A DNA stretch of 5,054 nt from an uncultured Lachnospiraceae bacterium (GTDB lineage: Bacteria; Bacillota; Clostridia; Lachnospirales; Lachnospiraceae). The notes below the pieces were generated by a model, which worked only from the letters and a program-made list of their open reading frames with translations, was not told the DNA's origin and did not search any database. The position numbers were made by a program, and so were the translations under genes. This document shows positions 1 through 5,054 of this stretch, piece by piece; the first letter of the stretch is position 1; every line of letters begins with the position of its first letter. The stretch spans positions 1-5,054 of the forward strand of contig OMSM01000220.1 in assembly GCA_900313745.1 (NCBI GenBank). Reading direction: 5' to 3'.

Positions 1-60
1 ATCTGCATTCACAGCCGCTGATCTTCTGTTATTTCGGTTTTTCTTTTCTCCGGAGAGTCA

Positions 61-110
61 AGGCCGGAGTCTTCGCCGGTTTTAAAGTCTGCCGGCCTCG
101 TTTTCCTTTT
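61..110 (+). terminator. Possible intrinsic terminator of an upstream gene (weak)
   Basis: AGGCCGG at 61-67 can pair with CCGGCCT at 92-98, a 7-bp GC-rich stem. The right arm is followed by a T-rich run (about 101-116) broken by C and G. The 24-nt loop is long for a standard terminator, and the T tract is imperfect. No reading frame in bases 1-120 looks like the end of a recognisable gene: forward stops fall at 19-21, 83-85 and 117-119. The assignment rests on hairpin plus T tract only. A chance hairpin in GC-rich DNA is a real alternative, and I found no convincing -35/-10 pair in 1-128. Confidence 0.28.
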
Positions 111-128
111 TCTGTTTAGGTTTGTTGT

Positions 129-236
129 CCGTTCCGGGCCGGGGAGCCGTATCCTGCCCGGACGGTTATCTGGTTTGTCCGGCGTATTTCTGTCCGGACG
201 TTAGGCTGATTCGTCCGGTGCATTTCTGTCCGGACG
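129..236. repeat. Three tandem 36-bp units ahead of comM with palindromic GTCCGGAC cores
   Basis: Three units end in phase at 164, 200 and 236. The last two share 22 of 24 bases in their right-hand parts (177-200 and 213-236), including a perfect 15-mer at 186-200 and 222-236. The first unit (129-164) is degenerate but keeps CTGCCCGGACG in register. Each of the two good units carries a half-site GTCCGG and, 15 bp on from its start, the 8-bp palindrome GTCCGGAC (192-199, 228-235). The array ends 2 bp before the comM ribosome binding site. It could be an operator array for a dimeric regulator, a genomic interspersed repeat, or RNA structure in the 5' leader. The sequence alone does not decide between them. 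The repeat itself is certain and its function unknown. Confidence 0.72.
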
Positions 237-238
237 GG

Positions 239-246
239 AAAGGAGG
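239..246 (+). promoter_or_regulatory. Strong ribosome binding site of comM
   Basis: AAAGGAGG, a near-perfect Shine-Dalgarno sequence, lies 6 nt before the ATG at 253. It fixes the comM start and shows that translation is meant to begin right after the 36-bp repeat array, so the array is either promoter DNA or mRNA leader. Confidence 0.9.
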
Positions 247-252
247 ATATTC

Positions 253-1791
253 ATGTTCAGCAGCGTCATTGCGGGCGCGGTGTACGGTATTGAACCTTAT
301 CTGATGCGGGTAGAGACGGATATTTCCGGAGGACTGCCCAGTTTTTCCATGGTGGGTTTCCTCGGGAGGGAAGTGCGGGAGTCCGGCGACAGGGTCAGGG
401 CGGCTCTTCGCAATTCCGGATTCCCGCTGCCCGTCGGAAGGCTGACAGTGAGCTTCACGCCGGCGGATATCCCAAAGCGCGGAATTGTCACCGACCTCCC
501 GGTCGCGGTAGGAATTCTGGCCGCAATGGAGATTCTGGACGCATCGGAGACAGAGGATGTTCTCATCGCGGGCGAGCTTGGCCTGGACGGGGAGGTGAGG
601 CCGGTAAAAGGGATGCTGCCCATTGTGCGGCGGGCTGCGGAAGAGGGGCTTAAGACAGTGATTCTTCCCGAGAAGAACGCCGCGGAGGGCGCGGTCATCC
701 GGGGGATTAAGGTGGTGGGGGTCCGGAGCCTTAAGCAGTGCGTGCGCTATCTCATGGCCCCGCTGCGCGACAGGGACAGGGTTATCGCCCCCGCGGAATA
801 TGACGAAGGGGCACGGGAGCAGGACGGAAAGCTTCCGGATTTCTCCGAGGTCCGGGGCCAGACGGCGGCCAAAAGAGCACTGGAGATCGCCGCGGCCGGA
901 TTTCACAATGCGCTGATGATCGGCCCGCCCGGAAGCGGCAAGAGCATGCTGGCTTCCAGGCTTCCGGGAATTCTGCCGCCGCTCTCCAAGGAGGAGCAGC
1001 TGGAGGTGACGTCGATCTACAGCATTGCCGGAAAACTCGGCGAGTCCGCGGGCCTCATGCGAAGACGCCCCTTTGTCGCACCGCACCACTCGGTGACGGC
1101 AGCGGCTCTTACCGGGGGAGGTGCGGTGCCGAAACCCGGCCTTATCACATTAAGCAACCGGGGCGTCCTCTTCCTTGACGAGCTTCCGGAATTCGGAAGG
1201 GAGACGCTGGATCTTCTCCGGCAGCCCATGGAGGATCACACGATTAACGTCTCCCGCGTGGGCGGAAGTTTTGTCTATCCCGCGCGCTGCATTGTCCTTG
1301 CGGCGATGAATCCCTGTCCCTGCGGCTTTTATCCGGACAGAAACCGGTGCAGGTGCACGGATCCCCAGGTGCGGCACTATCTCTCCCGGGTATCCGGGCC
1401 CATTCTGGACCGGATGGACCTGTGCGTGGAGGTGCCCCAGACCCGGGTGGACGAGCTGACAGGAGGAAGGGAAGGGGAGAGCAGCAGCCGGATACTGGAG
1501 AGGGTGATGAGGGCAAGAGCCCTCCAGGAGAGCCGGTTTGCAGGCACAGGAATATCCTTCAATGCGGACATGAGCGGCCCGGACGTGGAGAAATACTGTC
1601 TCCTTGGAGCGGAGGAGTCCGGGTTTATGGAGAAGATGTACCGGAGGATGAACCTCAGCGCCAGATCCTATCACAGGATGCTCAAGGTCGCGCGGACGAT
1701 CGCCGACCTGGAGGGGGAGGAGCAGATAAGCTGCGATCATCTGGCGGAGGCAGCGGGATACCGTGTGGCGGACAGGAAATTCTGGAAATAG
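253..1791 (+). CDS. comM: ComM/YifB-family AAA+ ATPase (Mg-chelatase-like), DNA branch-migration helicase
   Basis: Complete 512-residue protein of the usual family length. In Vibrio cholerae ComM is a hexameric helicase that drives branch migration when transforming DNA integrates; the role in Firmicutes is inferred by homology. The N-terminal domain (about 1-165) is the ChlI/Lon-like fold, with GLPSFSMVG at 27-35 and DLPVAVGILAA at 81-91. The AAA+ module follows: Walker A GPPGSGKS 224-231, PHHS 277-280, Walker B VLFLDE 305-310, sensor-1 Asn353 in AAMNP, and probable arginine finger Arg387 in SGPILDRMD. The C-terminal Mg-chelatase domain carries ARSYHRMLKVARTIADL (470-486) and ends YRVADRKFWK. 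Four cysteines (355, 357, 366, 368) form a CPC-x8-CRC insert after sensor 1 that could bind a metal; the E. coli protein largely lacks it. The start is set by the ribosome binding site at 239-246. dprA follows 80 bp later on the same strand, so co-transcription is likely. An older label is 'Mg chelatase', but the context does not support that activity. Confidence 0.95.
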   Translation: MFSSVIAGAVYGIEPYLMRVETDISGGLPSFSMVGFLGREVRESGDRVRAALRNSGFPLPVGRLTVSFTPADIPKRGIVTDLPVAVGILAAMEILDASETEDVLIAGELGLDGEVRPVKGMLPIVRRAAEEGLKTVILPEKNAAEGAVIRGIKVVGVRSLKQCVRYLMAPLRDRDRVIAPAEYDEGAREQDGKLPDFSEVRGQTAAKRALEIAAAGFHNALMIGPPGSGKSMLASRLPGILPPLSKEEQLEVTSIYSIAGKLGESAGLMRRRPFVAPHHSVTAAALTGGGAVPKPGLITLSNRGVLFLDELPEFGRETLDLLRQPMEDHTINVSRVGGSFVYPARCIVLAAMNPCPCGFYPDRNRCRCTDPQVRHYLSRVSGPILDRMDLCVEVPQTRVDELTGGREGESSSRILERVMRARALQESRFAGTGISFNADMSGPDVEKYCLLGAEESGFMEKMYRRMNLSARSYHRMLKVARTIADLEGEEQISCDHLAEAAGYRVADRKFWK

Positions 1792-1828
1792 GTGCATGCC
1801 CGAAGGGACGGTAAGGAATACGTCCGCA

Positions 1829-1843
1829 GGGCACGGAATGCCC
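1829..1843 (+). other. Small perfect hairpin in the comM-dprA gap
   Basis: GGGCA-cggaa-TGCCC forms a 5-bp perfect stem with a 5-nt loop inside the 80-bp spacer. No T run follows, so it is not a terminator and would not uncouple dprA from comM. It might stabilise or process the shared mRNA, but a stem this short also arises by chance in GC-rich DNA. The rest of the spacer is purine-rich and serves as the dprA translation start region. I see no promoter in it. Confidence 0.25.
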
Positions 1844-1871
1844 GGGAGAAAGGAGAAGGACAGGAATAAGA

Positions 1872-3047
1872 ATGACTGCTCAGTGGCTTTATGAGGTGCC
1901 GGGACTTGGGAGAAAGCGGCTTCACCGGATAAGGGATGCTTATGTGGAAAGAAACGGTACGCCGGAAGGCCTGGCGTCCTTGCTGTATAAGGAGAGTGAC
2001 TTAAGCCTCGCGATGTTCTTTGCGGAGGTCTTCGACGGCGCCGAGGCCGGTCGCGTCCTGACTGCCGTCCTGGAGGGAAGGAAGCGCTCTCCGGAAGAGG
2101 CAGGCGAGGTGCTCCGCAGGAAGGAGATGCATTTCGTTCATTTTGACAGCCCGGATTTTCCGGAGAGATTAAGGGAGATCCCGGATCCTCCCTTCGCACT
2201 ATACTACCGGGGAAAACTCCCGGACCCCGCAGGGCACACCGTATCCGTCATCGGCTCCAGAGGGCCGTCGGATTACGGGCGCAGGCAGGCGAGGGCCTTT
2301 GGAGAGGAGCTTGCGGAATCCGGCGTGCAGGTGATCAGCGGAATGGCGCGGGGCGTAGACAGCATTGCCCAGCGTGCAGCAGCGGAGTGCGGGGGAGATT
2401 CCTTCGGAATTCTGGGCTGCGGGGCTGACGTGATATATCCCAGGGAGAACTCGGACTTATATGAGCGCCTTGCGGGCGGACAGGGAGGAGTGATCTCGGA
2501 GTATCCTCCGGGCACGGAGCCGAAGATGGGGCTTTTCCCGGACAGAAACCGCATCATCGCCGGGATGGGGGACGTCCTTTTAGTCATAGAGGCGAAGGAG
2601 CGAAGCGGGACGCTTATTACGGTGGACCGCGCACTTGAGCAGGGAAGAACGGTGTTTGCCCTCCCGGGAAGGGTGGAGGACGAGCTGAGTTTTGGATGCA
2701 ACCGTCTCATCCGCCAGGGAGCGGAGATCGCCACGGAGCCCGGGGATATTTATCTTGCCCTGGGAATGCTTCCCGGAAAGGCAGCAGGAACAGGCGGTTC
2801 CGCGGACAGCGCGGGATGCGGGAGGAGCAGCAGGCAGATGAAGCTGATCTCCCTGCAGGAACCGGAGGCATCGCTCTACAGGATTCTTTCCGGAAACGAT
2901 CTCCTGGACGTGGAGGAGCTGAGATTTATGCTTGGAAAGGAGCTGCACCGCGAGGTGAAGCGCGGGGAGATGATGAGGCTTATCATGCAGATGGAGTCCA
3001 AGGGCTTTATGGAGGAGAAGAGCCCCGGAATCTACGCCAGGTTGTGA
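1872..3047 (+). CDS. dprA: DprA (DNA processing protein A, Smf), recombination mediator for incoming ssDNA
   Basis: Complete 391-residue cytosolic protein. DprA binds incoming single-stranded DNA, protects it and loads RecA during transformation. Residues 6-20 contain a helix-hairpin-helix-like stretch (VPGLGRKRL). The Rossmann-like DNA-binding core spans about 105-300: VIGSRGPSDYG 126-136, SGMARGVDS 156-164, LGCGADVIYPREN 181-193, SEYPPGT 209-215, FPDRNRIIAG 222-231, VIEAKERSGTLIT 238-250, ALPGR 263-267 and GCNRLIRQGA 275-284. A Gly/Ala/Ser-rich linker (about 302-320) leads to a winged-helix domain (about 330-391) as in many DprA proteins. Position 166 is Gln where I recall many relatives having His (typically IDxxAH). 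The ATG at 1872 is the first in-frame ATG after a stop at 1812-1814. Purine-rich AGGAG (1851-1855) and AGGA (1862-1865, 6 nt before the ATG) can serve as ribosome binding site. The order comM-dprA supports a joint competence role. Confidence 0.96.
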   Translation: MTAQWLYEVPGLGRKRLHRIRDAYVERNGTPEGLASLLYKESDLSLAMFFAEVFDGAEAGRVLTAVLEGRKRSPEEAGEVLRRKEMHFVHFDSPDFPERLREIPDPPFALYYRGKLPDPAGHTVSVIGSRGPSDYGRRQARAFGEELAESGVQVISGMARGVDSIAQRAAAECGGDSFGILGCGADVIYPRENSDLYERLAGGQGGVISEYPPGTEPKMGLFPDRNRIIAGMGDVLLVIEAKERSGTLITVDRALEQGRTVFALPGRVEDELSFGCNRLIRQGAEIATEPGDIYLALGMLPGKAAGTGGSADSAGCGRSSRQMKLISLQEPEASLYRILSGNDLLDVEELRFMLGKELHREVKRGEMMRLIMQMESKGFMEEKSPGIYARL

Positions 3048-3053
3048 TATAAT
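3045..3053 (+). promoter_or_regulatory. Extended -10 promoter for hypF, likely giving a leaderless mRNA
   Basis: TGATATAAT matches the extended -10 consensus TGnTATAAT exactly. It begins in the dprA stop codon TGA and ends 7 bp before the hypF ATG. No TTGACA-like -35 is seen 15-18 bp upstream (the region reads about CCCGGAATC), but extended -10 promoters can work without one. A start 7-8 bases after the hexamer would fall at 3060 or 3061, on the A of the ATG. The bases between, TTCACCAC, contain no Shine-Dalgarno sequence. The motif is certain; promoter activity is inferred. Confidence 0.6.
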
Positions 3054-3060
3054 TCACCAC

Positions 3061-5054
3061 ATGAATATCCGGATTACTGTCACGGGAGCGGTGCAGGGCG
3101 TGGGTTACAGGCCCTTTGCCGCGAAGCTGGCAGGTGAAATGAATATCGCGGGCGAGGTCCGCAACAGCGGCGGGATCGTTGAGATCAGCGCCAGAGGAGA
3201 AGAAGCGGACTTAGAGCGCTACGCACTTGCCCTTAAGGACAGGGCGCCCCACGGGGCGCACGTTCTTTCCGTGCGCACTTTCCACGCGGAGGACGAGGAG
3301 TTTTCCGGCTTTACCATAGTGAAGAGCACCGCTTCACCTGAGGCCGGGGAATGGGCGGAGAATGAGGACAGAAGAGCCGCGCTTCCGGTTTTCCCGCCGG
3401 ACATTGCAGTGTGTCCGGACTGCGTCAGGGAGATGACCGGAAAGACGGACCGCAGATATCGCTATTCTCTCATCAGCTGTGTTTCCTGCGGGCCGAGATA
3501 TACCATTCTGGAGGCGTTTCCCTACGACAGGGAGAGAACCACGATGAAGGCTTTTCCCATGTGCCCTGCCTGCGAAGCGGAATACACGGGAACAGGAATG
3601 CGCAGAAGGCATGCCCAGACGATTTCCTGCCATGACTGCGGCCCGCAGTTCGTGCTGAGCTCGGGAGACCGGGTTCTCGGGGAGGATGAGGCAGTGGAGG
3701 AGGCGGTGCGCCTTATCCTTGGCAGCGGAATCCTCGCGCTCAAGGGAACGGGGGGATACCAGCTTCTCTGCCTCGCGTCGGATGAAGCCGCGGTACGGAG
3801 GCTGAGGGAGCTCAAGGGAAGGGAGACCAAGCCCTTCGCCGTGATGTTCGCGGATGCGGACCAGGCGGCAGAGTTCACGGACATGGACAGTGAGGAAAGA
3901 GCTCTTCTTGAGAGCGACGCAAGGCCCATCGTCCTGATCAGGAAAAGCATCCGCAGGGAAGAACGGGCAGCGGGGGAAGACAGGCCGCTCCTTCCGGACA
4001 TCGCGCCCTCCGTGTGCGGGGACTCGCGTTTTGTCGGGGCATTTCTGCCATCGGTCGGGATGCACCTTCTTCTGACGGAGAGGACCGGTCCCCTGGTGGT
4101 GACCAGCGCGAACCTCTCCGGAATGCCGATTCCTGTCCGGGATGAGGAAATGCTCGGCGAAGAAGCGCTGATTAAGGCGGATGCCGTGCTCTGGCACGGG
4201 AGGAAGATCTTAAGGCCGATGGACGATTCCGTCGTGTTCCGCCAGAACGGGAGGACGGCTTTCATACGCCGCAGCAGGGGATATGTCCCGCTTCCCGTTA
4301 TTGCAGGCCTTACCGGCGGGGAGAAGAAGCCGGAGGCGGGCATGCTTCCGGACATTCTGGCGTTCGGAGCGGATTTAAAAGCGGCGTTTGCCGTCTGCCG
4401 CGGGGACAGGATTATTTCCTCGCAGTACTTCGGCGATCTGGAGGACCGCGCTGTGCTCGCGAATTACCGCGCGGGGATAGGCGACATGTGTTCGCTGTAC
4501 GGGGTGATTCCCGGCATACTTGCCGCGGACCTCCATCCCCGGTATTTCTCCAGGGCGGAAGCGCTTGCGATGGATAAGAATGCGGTGGGAATACAGCATC
4601 ACCATGCCCATGCCGCGTCGGTCATGGCGGAGCATGGGATAGTCCGATGCGTGGGAGTTACGCTGGACGGCACTGGCTTCGGGCTGGACGGATCGCTCTG
4701 GGGAGGAGAGATTTTCCTGCTTGAGGGGAGCCGGGCTGTCCGCGCGGGCAGGCTTCTCCCCATCAGGCTCTGCGGAGGCGACGCGGCCTCCCGGGATGCG
4801 GGACTTGCCGCGGAAAGCTACCGGTACGCCGCCGGAAGGCAGTGCCTGAATCCCCTTGTGCAGGCGGCGGTCGTGCACGGCGTAGGAACAGTGGAGAGCT
4901 CCAGCACCGGACGGCTTTTCGACGCGGTCAGCGCGTTTCTCGGCATCGCGGAGGTTAACCGGTACGAGGGCGAGTGCGCCGTGCTTCTGGAGAATGCGGC
5001 TGAGGAGTACGAAGAGAGGGTGAAAGGATCCTGTACCGGAGAGGAAGGAACGGG
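3061..5054 (+). CDS. hypF: HypF carbamoyltransferase for [NiFe]-hydrogenase maturation (3' end cut by window)
   Basis: Open to the window edge: 664 codons with no stop, against about 750 for the family, so the extreme C-terminus is missing. HypF converts carbamoyl phosphate and ATP to carbamoyl adenylate and passes the carbamoyl group to the C-terminal cysteine of HypE, where it becomes the cyanide ligand of the Fe centre. Domains in order: acylphosphatase (1-88) with GAVQGVGYR 9-17 (Arg17) and Asn35; two zinc-finger repeats, each CX2C-X18-CX2C (Cys118/121/140/143 and 168/171/190/193); YrdC-like nucleotide-binding domain (about 206-405) with KGTGGYQ 228-234, TSANLSG 348-354 and MDDSVV 387-392; Kae1-like domain (from about 430) with DLHPRY 490-495, HHHAH 513-517, DGTGFGLDGSLWGGE 536-550, SSSTGRLFDA 613-622 and YEGE 635-638. 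All hallmark motifs in the visible part are intact, so it looks functional. The ATG at 3061 lies just ahead of the acylphosphatase motif and no better start exists; it has no Shine-Dalgarno sequence. The rest of the hyp and hydrogenase genes, if present, would lie outside this window. Confidence 0.96.
   Translation, partial: MNIRITVTGAVQGVGYRPFAAKLAGEMNIAGEVRNSGGIVEISARGEEADLERYALALKDRAPHGAHVLSVRTFHAEDEEFSGFTIVKSTASPEAGEWAENEDRRAALPVFPPDIAVCPDCVREMTGKTDRRYRYSLISCVSCGPRYTILEAFPYDRERTTMKAFPMCPACEAEYTGTGMRRRHAQTISCHDCGPQFVLSSGDRVLGEDEAVEEAVRLILGSGILALKGTGGYQLLCLASDEAAVRRLRELKGRETKPFAVMFADADQAAEFTDMDSEERALLESDARPIVLIRKSIRREERAAGEDRPLLPDIAPSVCGDSRFVGAFLPSVGMHLLLTERTGPLVVTSANLSGMPIPVRDEEMLGEEALIKADAVLWHGRKILRPMDDSVVFRQNGRTAFIRRSRGYVPLPVIAGLTGGEKKPEAGMLPDILAFGADLKAAFAVCRGDRIISSQYFGDLEDRAVLANYRAGIGDMCSLYGVIPGILAADLHPRYFSRAEALAMDKNAVGIQHHHAHAASVMAEHGIVRCVGVTLDGTGFGLDGSLWGGEIFLLEGSRAVRAGRLLPIRLCGGDAASRDAGLAAESYRYAAGRQCLNPLVQAAVVHGVGTVESSSTGRLFDAVSAFLGIAEVNRYEGECAVLLENAAEEYEERVKGSCTGEEGT

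Noticed and set aside
122..304. 60-codon + strand reading frame starting with TTG, whose product repeats a CPD-containing 12-residue unit
   Set aside because: The peptide repeat follows directly from the 36-bp DNA repeat, which is a multiple of three. It has no ribosome binding site, uses a TTG start and runs into comM in another frame. A leader peptide is possible but unsupported.
466..525. Missing Lon-type serine in the ComM N-terminal domain (PKRGIVTDLP), first read as a damaged protease site
   Set aside because: ComM/YifB proteins are not active Lon proteases; the E. coli protein also lacks a Ser here (GGRYDLP), so this is normal for the family.
166..1089. 307-codon open frame on the - strand opposite the comM start
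   Set aside because: It lies opposite clearly conserved comM codons, its product has no recognisable domain, and its end falls in the repeat array. It is best explained as a composition effect.
1184..1200. Inverted repeat CTTCCG-gaatt-CGGAAG inside comM
   Set aside because: It lies within conserved codons for the LPEF stretch after Walker B. CTTCCGG words recur throughout all three genes as a codon preference, so no separate function is needed.
1150..2199. 349-codon open frame on the - strand across the comM-dprA junction
   Set aside because: It is a shadow frame in GC-rich DNA opposite two well-recognised genes. The translation is Pro/Arg/Ser/His-rich with no known motif, and it straddles the junction.
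3334..4355. Two overlapping long - strand frames (287 and 277 codons) opposite hypF
   Set aside because: Two different frames of the same strand both stay open over the same region, which points to base composition. HypF on the + strand has every expected motif.

Overview
This is a GC-rich stretch (about 60% G+C by eye) with three protein genes, all on the + strand and densely packed. The proteins resemble those of Firmicutes, most likely a high-GC member of the Lachnospiraceae or a related clostridial family. That placement rests on the N- and C-terminal wording of the ComM protein, its Cys-rich insert, and the comM-dprA pairing that is common in clostridia. It is an inference, not a database result.

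Layout: bases 1-252 hold no convincing gene. They contain a possible hairpin followed by T-rich sequence (61-110) and a striking set of three 36-bp tandem units (129-236), the last two nearly identical around the palindrome GTCCGGAC. These end 2 bp before a strong Shine-Dalgarno sequence. Bases 253-1791 encode a complete ComM/YifB AAA+ ATPase. After an 80-bp gap with a small hairpin, bases 1872-3047 encode a complete DprA. Thirteen bases after the dprA stop, hypF begins at 3061 and runs off the right edge. About 664 residues are present, so roughly the last 80-100 residues are missing compared with the usual length of about 750.

Function: ComM and DprA both handle incoming single-stranded DNA in natural transformation. 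DprA protects it and loads RecA, and ComM extends the recombination joint by branch migration. The pair is best read as one DNA-uptake/recombination unit. HypF belongs to a different pathway, the making of the cyanide ligands of [NiFe]-hydrogenase. A perfect extended -10 sequence (TGATATAAT) sits between dprA and hypF, 7 bp from the hypF ATG, and there is no Shine-Dalgarno sequence. hypF therefore probably has its own promoter and may be translated from a leaderless mRNA.

I see no RNA gene, insertion sequence, CRISPR array or clearly undescribed system here. The points most worth checking are the 36-bp repeats ahead of comM, the apparent leaderless promoter of hypF, and the placement of hypF directly behind the competence pair.
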